The notes beneath the pieces are model-generated. The model ran no database searches. It saw only the letters and a program-made list of their open reading frames with translations, and had not been told where the DNA came from. A stretch of DNA of 38,035 nucleotides from Myxococcales bacterium (lineage in GTDB: Bacteria > Myxococcota_A > Polyangia > Haliangiales > Haliangiaceae), in contig SXJR01000170.1 of assembly GCA_005779305.1 (NCBI GenBank), positions 1 through 38,035 on the forward strand, given 5' to 3'. Of this stretch, positions 19,021-26,178 are shown one piece after another. Position 1 is the stretch's first letter. Every line of letters starts with the position of its first letter. The position numbers and the translations under genes were made by a program.

Positions 19021-19977
19021 TCAGCGCGGCGCGTGCGCCTGGGCGTCGAGGGCGCGGGTCAGCATCTGCACCGGCTCACCGTCGCGCACCGGCAGCCGGG
19101 TGACCGAGGTGGCGAGCAGGTAGGCGCGCAGGGGATACGGGTAGGCGCGCTCGCGGGCCAGGAGCGCGATCGAGCTCGCCCCGGCGGTGCGCGCATCGGC
19201 GAGCGCGTAGCGCACGCGCTCGACGCGCTCATCGGGCCGCAGGTGGACCACGCGCACAGACGGAGCCGCAGCGGGCACGTCCACGGCGGCGGCGCCCGCC
19301 TCGGGCCAGCGCGACGGCGCGTGGGCGCTGCGCGCCTCGCTCACGGTCGCGGTCGCCACGCGGGTCAGCTCCTCCCAGCCAGCCACCGCGTCGTGCCATC
19401 TGGGTTCGTTGCAGGTCAGGCAGGTGATGACGGCGCGGCGTGCGCGATCGGTGTAGCGCTCGACCGCAAGCGCACCGACCACGGCGCGCTGCCCCTCGGG
19501 CACGACGTCCTTGCACTCGAGGGCGAGCACGCCGCCGCAGATGCGGACCAGGTACGCGCCGGCGACCTCGGCGGCCGCCGGCATCCACGCCGCCCACGCG
19601 TCGGAGGCCGGCACGCCTGGTACCGGCGCCTCGATCGGTGGCGCCAGCCCCATCGGCCACACGGCGACGATCTGGGCGTCGAGCGACTCGCCGCGGGTGG
19701 CGGCACCACGCACCACGGCCAGCGCCTCGGTGACCACGAGCAACTCGGCCTCGTCAGCCACGGTCTCGTCCATGCCAGGGCGGAGCGCGAGGACGGTGGC
19801 CCCGAAGCCGGCGAAGGCCGGCACGGCATGGCCGGTGGCGCGCAGCGTGGCGACTGCCTGCAAGAGCGGCCCGCGGTTCTGGTCGCTACCGCCGGTCGAC
19901 GCGACCTCGATGCGGTCGCTCGAGCACGCGCCCGGCCCGCTCGAGAGCAGGGCCAACGCGAACAGCCAGGCGCGCAT
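19021..19977 (-). CDS. Lipoprotein of unknown function
   Basis: This 318-aa protein has the signal 'MRAWLFALALLSSGPGAC' with a lipidation Cys at 18. The mature part has no recognised catalytic motif; it contains a 'CLTCNEPRWHD' cysteine pair near residue 190. Its last ~60 residues ('ADARTAGASSIALLARERAYPYPLRAYLLA') have a beta-alpha look loosely like an ExbD periplasmic domain, which I do not press. It follows the FHA gene by 4 nt and ends a four-gene minus-strand set. It converges with the radical-SAM gene, with a small CTGAC...GTCAG inverted repeat spanning both stops (19010-19024). Confidence 0.78.
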   Translation of the reverse strand: MRAWLFALALLSSGPGACSSDRIEVASTGGSDQNRGPLLQAVATLRATGHAVPAFAGFGATVLALRPGMDETVADEAELLVVTEALAVVRGAATRGESLDAQIVAVWPMGLAPPIEAPVPGVPASDAWAAWMPAAAEVAGAYLVRICGGVLALECKDVVPEGQRAVVGALAVERYTDRARRAVITCLTCNEPRWHDAVAGWEELTRVATATVSEARSAHAPSRWPEAGAAAVDVPAAAPSVRVVHLRPDERVERVRYALADARTAGASSIALLARERAYPYPLRAYLLATSVTRLPVRDGEPVQMLTRALDAQAHAPR

Positions 19978-19981
19978 AGGC

Positions 19982-20506
19982 TCAGCTGGCGATGCGCGCC
20001 AGCTTGCGCAGGGTCGGCGGATCGATGAAGACGAACACCGCGTCGCCGAAGGCGACCTGGGCGCCCGCGTAGACCGGCGCCGCCACTCCGGGCGAGAGCT
20101 GCTGGCCGTTCACCCGGGTCCCGTTGCGCGAGTTCTCGTCCACCAGCATGTAGGCCGAGCGCCCTTGATCGAAGACGACCGAGGCATGGACCTTGCTCAC
20201 CGAGTCGTTGTCGACGCGCACGTCGCAGCGGCGGCTGCGCCCGATCGTCACCGGGCTCTCGATGCCAGCAGACAGCGTGTTGGGGCCGACCAGCATGAAC
20301 GAGCACGCGGCGAGCTCGGCCGAGAGATCGTCGCCTCCGGCGGCTGGCAGCTGCACGGTGAGCGTGCGCTCGAGCGTCGCCTCGGCGCCGTCGCGCGCGC
20401 CCGGCGTGACGTCGACAACCACCGGTCGATGCAGGACATACCCCCCTCGCATCTCCAGCAGCAGCTCGCGCAGCGTCCGTGCCTGTGGTCGTTCGTCGAC
20501 GGCCAT
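19982..20506 (-). CDS. FHA-domain phosphothreonine-binding protein
   Basis: This 174-aa protein starts at an ATG at 20506; longer forms run into an Arg-rich shadow frame. Residues ~1-85 are an unassigned N-terminal region ('RPQARTLRELLLEMRGGYVLH' in pieces, then a strand-rich part). Residues ~90-165 form an FHA domain with the classic 'TIGRSRRCDVRV', 'SVSKVHASV' and 'ENSRNGTRVNGQQL' loops. FHA domains bind phosphothreonine and usually read out Ser/Thr kinases, abundant in myxobacteria, though none is in this window. It sits 5 nt after the CobW-type gene and 4 nt before the lipoprotein gene, so the four genes are probably one transcript. Confidence 0.88.
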   Translation of the reverse strand: MAVDERPQARTLRELLLEMRGGYVLHRPVVVDVTPGARDGAEATLERTLTVQLPAAGGDDLSAELAACSFMLVGPNTLSAGIESPVTIGRSRRCDVRVDNDSVSKVHASVVFDQGRSAYMLVDENSRNGTRVNGQQLSPGVAAPVYAGAQVAFGDAVFVFIDPPTLRKLARIAS

Positions 20507-20511
20507 CTCTT

Positions 20512-21552
20512 CTACGTGCTCGGCTCGCACGATACCACGGCGCGCGCGAGCCCGGCGCGAAGGGGGGCCTCCGTCACTCCCGGACCGAGCGCGACCAGGC
20601 GGGCACCGCCGGCCGGCACCGCCACCGGCTCCGACGAAACGCGGGTTCCGACACGGTGAACGGCAGTCCAGGCCGGCGCCTCGCTCCCCGTGCGTGGATC
20701 GATCGCCCAGAGGATGCCCTTGACCCGCACGAACACCGCCGGCAGCTCGCCCAGGGCCTCTTCCAGCTCCTCGAGATCCACCAGCGCATCCACCGCGAAC
20801 GCGACGCTGTCGATCCCGTGAACGCCGTGACCGAGACCGTGAACGTGACCGTGACCGTGACTGTGACCGTGACTGTGATCGTGGGCGTGACCGTGGCCGT
20901 GGACCTGGACGTGAGGGCTCCGGACATCCGGATCCGGGTCCCGCAACACCCCTAGCAACCACCCCGCCCGCTCGTCGAGCGTGCCCTCCACGCACGGAGC
21001 CTCCGGCGCCAGCCGCGCGATCGCCTCCAGCGTCTCCGCCACCTCGTCATCGCTGGCCAGGTCGCCCTTCGAGAGCAGCACCACGTCGGCGTGCTCGACC
21101 TGGATCTCGGCGGTCACGCTCGCCGCCCGGGCCATCGCGAAGCTGGTCGGATCCACGACCGTCACCACCGCCGCCACCCGCAGCCGGTCGTGCAGCGGCG
21201 GCTGTTCGAGCGCCCACACAATCGGCAACGGCTCTGCGACGCCCGTCGTCTCGATCACGACGGTGTCGATCTCGGGATTCCCATCGAGCATCTCGCGCAC
21301 GGTGCGATCGAGGTCGTCGTTGAGCACGCAGCACACGCAGCCACCGGGCAGCTCGACCTGGCGCGCCGCGCCGCCGGGCAGCAGATCGCCGTCGACGCCG
21401 ATGGCGCCCAGCTCGTTGACGATGATCCCGAGCTTGCCGCCGCCACCGGCGCCACCGCCGCCGCTCTCGGCACGCATGCGGATGGCGCGGTTGAGCAGCG
21501 TGGGCTTGCCGGCGCCCAGGAACCCGGTGAGCACGACGGTCGTGACCTTCAC
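20512..21552 (-). CDS. CobW/COG0523-family GTPase with His-rich loop and altered Walker A
   Basis: This 346-aa protein starts at a GTG at 21552 that overlaps the TGA of the zinc-finger gene. It has the P-loop GFLGAGKPT, the family metal motif 'GGCVCC' (CxCC), 'VIETTGVAEPLP', and base-recognition 'LLSKGD'. A strongly His-rich loop (H-G, H-D, H-S dipeptides) at about residues 213-246 is followed by the CobW C-terminal domain. COG0523 proteins are GTP-driven metal chaperones, often for zinc or cobalt. The Walker A Ser/Thr that binds Mg is Pro17 here (codon CCC at 21502-21504; canonical GKT would be ACC), one base from normal. GTP hydrolysis may be impaired, or the base may be an error. Pairing with a zinc-finger protein fits a zinc role. 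Confidence 0.9.
   Translation of the reverse strand: MKVTTVVLTGFLGAGKPTLLNRAIRMRAESGGGGAGGGGKLGIIVNELGAIGVDGDLLPGGAARQVELPGGCVCCVLNDDLDRTVREMLDGNPEIDTVVIETTGVAEPLPIVWALEQPPLHDRLRVAAVVTVVDPTSFAMARAASVTAEIQVEHADVVLLSKGDLASDDEVAETLEAIARLAPEAPCVEGTLDERAGWLLGVLRDPDPDVRSPHVQVHGHGHAHDHSHGHSHGHGHVHGLGHGVHGIDSVAFAVDALVDLEELEEALGELPAVFVRVKGILWAIDPRTGSEAPAWTAVHRVGTRVSSEPVAVPAGGARLVALGPGVTEAPLRAGLARAVVSCEPST
20818..20913. repeat. Hexamer repeat encoding the His-rich loop of the CobW-type protein
   Basis: The plus strand shows in-phase ACCGTG, AACGTG, ACTGTG and ATCGTG units for about 96 nt. On the coding strand each unit gives a His plus a small residue, so the metal-binding loop can lengthen or shorten in two-residue steps without frameshift. 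Confidence 0.8.
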
Positions 21553-21980
21553 GTGAGCGCCCACCGCAACAGCCCGCCCGCGGCCACGAAGTCGAGCACG
21601 CGCGGAAGCTCGCCAGCGTCGAACCAGATGCCGTGGTGCTTGCACCAGTCGATGACCACCTGCGAGCCCTGCGCGTACTGGCGGCGGTTCATGAGCGTCT
21701 CGCACACCGGACACTTCACGTAGACCCGGCCGCCCTCGGCCCACGGGTTGGCGGCGCGGGGCAGGACCGCGCGCAGCTCGGCGATCACGCCGTCGTGCTC
21801 GAGGATGCTACGCATGGTCTCGCTGGTGACGAAGCGACCGTCGCAGCGTTGGCAGGCGTCGACCCGGACGCCGCCGATCTCGAGGCCGGCCAGCGACATC
21901 TCGCAGCGTGGGCACGGGTAGGTCGGTCGCCCCGGCGACCGGTACGGCGTCGCCGGCGGGCTGCGGTACGGATCCGACAC
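21549..21980 (-). CDS. Double zf-TFIIB-type zinc-ribbon protein
   Basis: This 143-aa protein starts at a GTG at 21980, six nt after a good -10. It has a Pro/Tyr/Arg-rich start, then a zinc ribbon 'CPRCEMSLAG...CQRCDGRFV' (about residues 19-50) and a second 'CPVCETLMNRR...CKHHGIWFDAGEL' (about 93-130). The 'GIWFDAGEL' ending is typical of the zf-TFIIB family. These small proteins have no fixed function; they bind zinc and may handle nucleic acid or protein partners. It is the first gene of the set with the CobW-type GTPase (GTGA overlap), suggesting that it may be the metal client. Confidence 0.85.
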   Translation of the reverse strand: MSDPYRSPPATPYRSPGRPTYPCPRCEMSLAGLEIGGVRVDACQRCDGRFVTSETMRSILEHDGVIAELRAVLPRAANPWAEGGRVYVKCPVCETLMNRRQYAQGSQVVIDWCKHHGIWFDAGELPRVLDFVAAGGLLRWALT

Positions 21981-21986
21981 AGCTCG

Positions 21987-21992
21987 ACTATA
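21987..21992 (-). promoter_or_regulatory. Putative -10 (TATAGT), leaderless start of the zinc-ribbon operon
   Basis: TATAGT ends 6 nt before the GTG at 21980 and is one mismatch from TATAAT. No Shine-Dalgarno fits the gap. Confidence 0.6.
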
Positions 21993-22044
21993 GCGCCGGG
22001 CGCCAAGGAGGCGGGAGTGCGGCAAGTCTCGAGCGCCAGCGGAG

Positions 22045-22080
22045 AAGGGCAAGGGCACGGGCAAGGGCAAGGGCCAGGGG
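22045..22080. repeat. Intergenic hexamer repeat (AAGGGC)n
   Basis: Six in-phase hexamers, AAGGGC, AAGGGC, ACGGGC, AAGGGC, AAGGGC, CAGGGG, fill the space where the -35 region of the ppx-like promoter would lie. The same GGCAAG unit occurs inside the small ExbD-like gene near 2090. Confidence 0.85.
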
Positions 22081-22082
22081 AG

Positions 22083-22088
22083 TAGACT
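22083..22088 (+). promoter_or_regulatory. Putative -10 (TAGACT), leaderless ppx/gppA-like gene
   Basis: TAGACT ends 6 nt before the GTG at 22095. The hexamer repeat lies immediately upstream, so repeat length could alter promoter strength. Confidence 0.5.
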
Positions 22089-22094
22089 GCGCTG

Positions 22095-23015
22095 GTGAGA
22101 TTGGGCGTCATCGACATCGGAACCAACACCCTCCTCTTGCTGATCGCCGAGCGCTGCGCCGACGGTCAGGTTCGCGCCATCACCGACGTGTGCCGGTTCG
22201 GACGCCTCGGCCAGGGCCTCGACGCCAGCAAGCACCTCCATCCCGACGCGATCGCGCGCAGCCTGGTCATCTGCCGCGAGTACCGGGCCCTGCTCGATCA
22301 TCACCACGTCGCGCGCACACGCATCATCGCGACCCAGGCCATGCGCGAGGCCGAGAACGCGTCGGAGTTCGTGGGACCGGCGGCGTCGCTCCTGGGCGCC
22401 AACGTCGAGACCATCGACGGCGCGCGCGAGGCCGAGCTGGCCTACCTGGCCCAGGTCCACGGCCTGCCGGCGCTGCGCGGTCAGCCCTTTGTCGTCGCTG
22501 ACGTCGGCGGCGGCTCGACCGAGGTCGTGGTCAGCGACGGCACCCGGGTGGTGTCGGCGGTGAGCGTGCCCATCGGCGCCGTGCGCCTGGCCGAGCGTCA
22601 CCTGAAGCACGATCCGCCCACCGCCGACGACCGCGGCGCGCTGATGGCCGACATCGACCAGCACCTGGCGCCGCTGACCCTGCCCTCGGGCGCCACCCTG
22701 GTGGCCTCGGCCGGCACCGCCACCAACCTCGCCGCCGCCGATCTCGCCCTCGAGCGTTACGACTCCGAGCGCGTGCACGGCCACACCATCGCCTCGGCCG
22801 CCGTCACCAAGCTGACCGATCGCCTGCTGGCCGCGACCGTCGCCGCGCGGCGCGAGATCGTCGGCATCGAGGCCCAGCGCGCGGACGTGATCCCGGCCGG
22901 CGCCGCCATCTTCGCTCGCCTGCTCGCGCGCCTGGGCGCACCGCGCATGGTCGTCAGCGATCGCGGCATCCGCTGGGGGCTCGCCTACGAGACGCTGACC
23001 AGCGCTACATCGTGA
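22095..23015 (+). CDS. Ppx/GppA-family exopolyphosphatase or pppGpp phosphatase
   Basis: This 306-aa protein has phosphate-1 '[14 protein letters not shown]', '[10 protein letters not shown]', phosphate-2 '[13 protein letters not shown]' and '[11 protein letters not shown]', the marks of the ASKHA-fold Ppx/GppA family. It is the short form, with only the two ATPase-like lobes and no C-terminal HD-like extension (E. coli Ppx and GppA are ~500 aa). It removes terminal phosphate from polyphosphate or pppGpp; sequence does not say which. Start is a GTG at 22095. The gene converges with the small gene at 23005-23379, and their ends overlap by 11 nt. Confidence 0.88.
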   Translation: MRLGVIDIGTNTLLLLIAERCADGQVRAITDVCRFGRLGQGLDASKHLHPDAIARSLVICREYRALLDHHHVARTRIIATQAMREAENASEFVGPAASLLGANVETIDGAREAELAYLAQVHGLPALRGQPFVVADVGGGSTEVVVSDGTRVVSAVSVPIGAVRLAERHLKHDPPTADDRGALMADIDQHLAPLTLPSGATLVASAGTATNLAAADLALERYDSERVHGHTIASAAVTKLTDRLLAATVAARREIVGIEAQRADVIPAGAAIFARLLARLGAPRMVVSDRGIRWGLAYETLTSATS

Positions 23016-23379
23016 TGTAGGGACCCGAGCTGCCGGCCTCGACCTCGACATCGTCCTCGTCGTCGACGACGGCCATGCCGGTCACGCCCTGCAGCACGAA
23101 GATGCGGATACCAGACGCCGACACCCGGGCGCTGGGCGCGACCCGGCGCATGATCGAAACGATGTTGCGCTGGATGTCGTCGACCTCGGTGACCACCGGC
23201 CCGGGCTTGATGATCTTACCGATCCACTTCTCGTCGGGGAGCTCGAGGATGCGCAGGAACTCCTCCGAGGAGCCGTCGAAGTACTTCTTGTCGCCGGGTT
23301 TGGCCTGGCTGAGCGCCTCGCGCAGCTTGGAGTCGATCTTCGTGCCGAAGAAGAGGGAGGTAGTCTTGTCGAGCTTCAT
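23005..23379 (-). CDS. Conserved-looking small acidic protein of unknown function
   Basis: This 124-aa protein starts at an ATG at 23379, before which the frame turns low-complexity. It reads as real protein: 'TTSLFFGTKIDSKLREALSQ', 'YFDGSSEEFLRILELPDEKWIGKIIKPG', and a very acidic tail '[21 protein letters not shown]'. No family, membrane segment or signal is recognised. It lies 59 nt after tRNA-Gln on the same strand. A -10-like TAGAGT (23415-23420) could drive it separately. Its stop lies inside the end of the ppx-like gene, so the two transcripts overlap antisense by at least 11 nt. Confidence 0.75.
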   Translation of the reverse strand: MKLDKTTSLFFGTKIDSKLREALSQAKPGDKKYFDGSSEEFLRILELPDEKWIGKIIKPGPVVTEVDDIQRNIVSIMRRVAPSARVSASGIRIFVLQGVTGMAVVDDEDDVEVEAGSSGPYITM

Positions 23380-23438
23380 GGGTACGGCCGCCGAAGCCGG
23401 TGGAGCTACTCTACCGGGAGAGGCCGATGGCCTCGGAG

Positions 23439-23509
23439 TTCGGGGACAAGGATTCGAACCTTGATGGCCAGCTCCAAAGGCTGGTGTCCTACCATTAGAC
23501 GATCCCCGA
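23439..23509 (-). tRNA. tRNA-Gln (anticodon TTG)
   Basis: The minus strand folds as a complete cloverleaf: acceptor TCGGGGA/TCCCCGA, anticodon stem CCAGC/GCTGG with loop CTTTGGA (anticodon TTG), and T arm CAAGG-TTCGAAT-CCTTG, with discriminator A. No CCA is encoded. Length is 71 nt. It lies 52 nt after tRNA-Met and is probably co-transcribed with it. Confidence 0.95.
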
Positions 23510-23561
23510 AGGACGCGAAAGGATAGCGCATTGCCCGGCAAGGGCAGCCTATCTACCAGGG

Positions 23562-23633
23562 TGGCGGGAGGCAGGATTGAACTGCCGACCAAGGGCTTAT
23601 GAGACCCCTGCTCTACCACTGAGCTACCCCGCC
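23562..23633 (-). tRNA. tRNA-Met (anticodon CAT), elongator type
   Basis: The cloverleaf has acceptor GGCGGGG/TCCCGCC, D arm GCTC-AGTGGTA-GAGC, anticodon loop CTCATAA (CAT), and T arm GGCAG-TTCAATC-CTGCC, with discriminator A. No CCA is encoded; length is 72 nt. The paired first acceptor base argues against initiator tRNA. A tRNA-Ile with a modified CAT anticodon is possible but less likely. Confidence 0.9.
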
Positions 23634-23651
23634 TTTTGTTCGCGGCGGCGA

Positions 23652-23680
23652 AAGCTAGTCGGAAGAACGCCGGCTCGCAA
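23652..23680 (-). promoter_or_regulatory. Promoter of the tRNA-Met/tRNA-Gln transcript: TTGCGA-17-TAGCTT
   Basis: On the minus strand TTGCGA (23675-23680) and TAGCTT (23652-23657) are separated by 17 nt. The -10 lies 18 nt before the tRNA-Met 5' end, a normal position for a short processed leader. Confidence 0.6.
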
Positions 23681-23748
23681 GTGCCTCGGCACCGGATCTC
23701 TGAAAGGCGAGTAAGGCGAAGTGCGCTTCTTTGCCGGGAGCGCGTGCG

Positions 23749-23754
23749 TATCCT
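23749..23754 (+). promoter_or_regulatory. Putative -10 (TATCCT), leaderless start of the acyl-CoA dehydrogenase pair
   Basis: TATCCT ends 6 nt before the ATG at 23761. The context GCGTGCGTATCCT is identical to that before the KASIII-like gene at 30078. Confidence 0.55.
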
Positions 23755-23760
23755 GCCCGC

Positions 23761-24876
23761 ATGGACTTCGCACTCGACGACGAGCAGACGCTCATCGCGC
23801 AGACGGTCCGGCGCTTCGTCGACAAGGACGTGCGCGCCTGGGCCGCCGACGCCGACCGGGCCGGCGCCGCCCCACCCCGGCTGAGCGCCGTGGGCGGCGA
23901 CCTCGGCTTCTTCCTGGACGCGGTACCGGAGGCCAGCGGCGGCCTGCTCGACGGCCCGTATTCGCACCTGCGGCGGGCCCTGCGCGGGCTCGAGCTGGGC
24001 CGGGGCTGCGCCGGCATGGCGGCCGTGCTCGAGACCAACGTCGAGCCAGCGCTGGCGGTCGGTCGCTGGGGTTCGGCAGCCGCCAGGGAGGCGCTGTTCG
24101 CCAGCCTGGCCGGCGGCGGCCTGGCCACCACGGCCCGGGACGCACGCGGCACCCTCGACGTGACCCGCGACGGGGACGGCCTGCGGATCACCGGCAAGAT
24201 CGGCCCGGTGCCGGCGCTGGCCACGGCCAGCCACGTGCTCCTGGCCGCCCGCACCGGCGATGAACCGGTGCTGGCGCTGGTGGCGACGGCGGGCGCGCGG
24301 CGTGAGGCGGTCGCGACCTCGGGCTGGCGCGCCGCCGCCTGGGGCTCGCTGGTCCTCGAGGCGACGGCGGTACCGGCGTCGATGGTGCTGGCCCGCGGCG
24401 CGGCCGCGGCCGACGCCATCACCGAGGTGCTCACCTGGTACAAGGTCTCGCTGGCGGCGCGCGCCACCGGCGTGGCGACCGCGGGCATGGAGCACGCCCG
24501 CAAGTACGCCGACGAGCGCATCCAGTTCGGCAAGCCGATCGGCACCTTCGAGTCCCTCATCCGCCTGCGCGACGACGCCGACACCGGCGCCGCCGCGGTA
24601 CGGCTGATGGCGCTCCACGCCGCCTGGCTCGCCGACCGGGTCGTCGACGGGCCGACCCGGGCCGCCGCTCACGACGCCGCCAGCCGCGCCCGCGTGCTGG
24701 CCGGCGACGTCGTCGATCGCGCCACGGTCGACGCCGTGCAGATCCTCGGCGGCTACGGCTTCGTGAACGACTACCCGGTCGAGAAGCTGATGCGCGACGC
24801 CCGCGCGTTCGCGCAGCTCCTCGGTGACGAGCGCTTCGATCGCATCCTCGCGGTGCGCGCCCAGCAGGGAGCCTGA
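23761..24876 (+). CDS. Acyl-CoA dehydrogenase-like protein, probably non-catalytic subunit
   Basis: This 371-aa protein starts at an ATG at 23761. The fold is clear from 'ALDDEQTLIAQTVRRFVDKDV', 'EHARKYADERIQFGKPIGTFE' and 'QILGGYGFVNDYPVEKLMRDA'. Two key sites look degraded. The flavin/substrate motif (T-E-P-x-x-G-S-D) is not visible; the region reads 'LATTARDARGTLDV'. At the C-terminus, where the catalytic Glu stands in YEGT, this protein has 'QLLGDERFDRIL'. Residues 15-60 are also shortened. The next gene begins 2 nt later and encodes an intact dehydrogenase. Heteromeric dehydrogenases with one inactive partner are known in mycobacterial FadE pairs, so a mixed complex is a reasonable inference. 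Confidence 0.85.
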   Translation: MDFALDDEQTLIAQTVRRFVDKDVRAWAADADRAGAAPPRLSAVGGDLGFFLDAVPEASGGLLDGPYSHLRRALRGLELGRGCAGMAAVLETNVEPALAVGRWGSAAAREALFASLAGGGLATTARDARGTLDVTRDGDGLRITGKIGPVPALATASHVLLAARTGDEPVLALVATAGARREAVATSGWRAAAWGSLVLEATAVPASMVLARGAAAADAITEVLTWYKVSLAARATGVATAGMEHARKYADERIQFGKPIGTFESLIRLRDDADTGAAAVRLMALHAAWLADRVVDGPTRAAAHDAASRARVLAGDVVDRATVDAVQILGGYGFVNDYPVEKLMRDARAFAQLLGDERFDRILAVRAQQGA

Positions 24877-24878
24877 CC

Positions 24879-26096
24879 ATGGACATCTTCCACGACAACC
24901 CGATGCTCACCGGCGTCCGCCAGATGCTGGGCGCCTTCGCCAAGCAGTCGATCCGTCCCATCGCGGTCAAGCACGACCGCGACGAGTCGATGCCCTGGGA
25001 TCTGATGAAGATGGCCCAGGGCTTCGGCATGACCCAGACCGCGGTCGTCGACGGCCGCAAGGCGCTCACCGGCAAGGACGAGGACGGCGAGAGCGGCAAC
25101 GCCAAGAAGCCAGCCAGCCAGGCCCGCATCGGCGTGGCCGGCTCCGAGGAGCTGGCCTACGGCTGCGCCGGCATCTGCCTCGCCATCGGCGGCAGCGGCC
25201 TGGCCGCGTCGCCGGTCTCGCGCATGGGCAACGAAGAGCAGAAGCAGGAGTTCCGCAAGCTGCTCAAGGGCGACGACGAGAAGGGCCACATCAAGGTCGC
25301 GGCCATGGCGCTGTCGGAGCCGTCGACCGGCTCCGACATCTCGGGCCTGTCGACGACGGCGCGCCCCGACGGCGATCACTTCGTGATCAACGGCCACAAG
25401 CAATGGATCACCAACGGCGCCTCGGCGGCGGTGTACGTGGTCTGGGCCAACACCGATCCCACCGCCGGCCGCGCCGGCGTGCGCGGCTTCATCGTCGGCC
25501 GCGGCACGCCCGGCCTGGTGCCGGGCCGCAAGGAGACCAAGCTCGGCATCCGCGCGTCGGAGACGGCGCAGGTCCACTTCGAGGACTGCCGCGTCCACAA
25601 GGACATGATGCTCGGGGTCGGTCAGTCGAGCGAAGGCCTCTCCGATACCAAGAAGATGCTCGACTCGACGCGGCCCATGGTCGGCGCGCAGGCGGTCGGC
25701 ATCGCCCGCGCCGCCTTCGAGTACCTGGTCGAGCGCGTGCAGGGCGGCACCATGCAAGGCACGCCCATGGCCAACCACCAGCGCGTCGCCTTCGAGCTCG
25801 CCGAGATGGAGATGGAGATCCAGGCCGCGCGCGCGCTGGTGCACAAGGCCGCGTGGATGGCCGATCACCACATGGACAACGTCCGCATGGCGTCGATCGC
25901 CAAGGCGTACGGCGCCAAGGTGGCCCAGGACGTCACGTCGCGCGCGCTCACGTTGCTCGGTGAGGAAGCGCTGGAGAGCGGTCACCCCGTCGAGAAGTGG
26001 TACCGGGACGCGAAGATCTACGACATCTTCGAGGGCACCGGGCAGATCCAGCGGAGGATCATCGCGCGGAGCATCTTCGGGGTGAACCCGACGTAA
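24879..26096 (+). CDS. Acyl-CoA dehydrogenase, intact active site
   Basis: This 405-aa protein starts at an ATG 2 nt after the previous stop, with CAGGGAG upstream as ribosome site. It has 'AAMALSEPSTGSDISGLSTTA' (flavin/substrate loop), 'INGHKQWITNG', and the catalytic C-terminus 'YDIFEGTGQIQRRIIAR' with Glu in the expected place. The N-terminal domain carries an unusual charged insertion around residues 60-80 (RKALTGKDEDGESGNAKKPA). It oxidises an acyl-CoA to the enoyl-CoA and passes electrons to ETF; the chain-length preference is not readable. Translational closeness to the degenerate paralogue suggests a two-subunit enzyme. Confidence 0.92.
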   Translation: MDIFHDNPMLTGVRQMLGAFAKQSIRPIAVKHDRDESMPWDLMKMAQGFGMTQTAVVDGRKALTGKDEDGESGNAKKPASQARIGVAGSEELAYGCAGICLAIGGSGLAASPVSRMGNEEQKQEFRKLLKGDDEKGHIKVAAMALSEPSTGSDISGLSTTARPDGDHFVINGHKQWITNGASAAVYVVWANTDPTAGRAGVRGFIVGRGTPGLVPGRKETKLGIRASETAQVHFEDCRVHKDMMLGVGQSSEGLSDTKKMLDSTRPMVGAQAVGIARAAFEYLVERVQGGTMQGTPMANHQRVAFELAEMEMEIQAARALVHKAAWMADHHMDNVRMASIAKAYGAKVAQDVTSRALTLLGEEALESGHPVEKWYRDAKIYDIFEGTGQIQRRIIARSIFGVNPT

Positions 26097-26130
26097 CGGG
26101 CCCCGGGCCCCGGGCCTCGGCCAGCGTCAG

Positions 26131-26175
26131 AATCGGAATCCGAAACCCGAGACCGAAACCCGAGACCGAAACCGC
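26131..26175. repeat. Intergenic tandem repeat, ~13-nt unit of GAAACC/GAGACC type
   Basis: GAATCG, GAATCC and then GAAACCCGAGACC twice plus a partial copy lie between two converging stop codons (26096 and 26179). Just before them is GGGCCCCGGGCCCC (26098-26111), which can form a small GC hairpin. Together they may end transcription from both sides. Confidence 0.7.
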
Positions 26176-26178
26176 GCC

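Noticed and set aside
23562-23633. Initiator tRNA-fMet
   Set aside because: The first acceptor pair is a normal G-C pair, and the anticodon stem lacks the three G-C pairs at the loop side that mark initiators.
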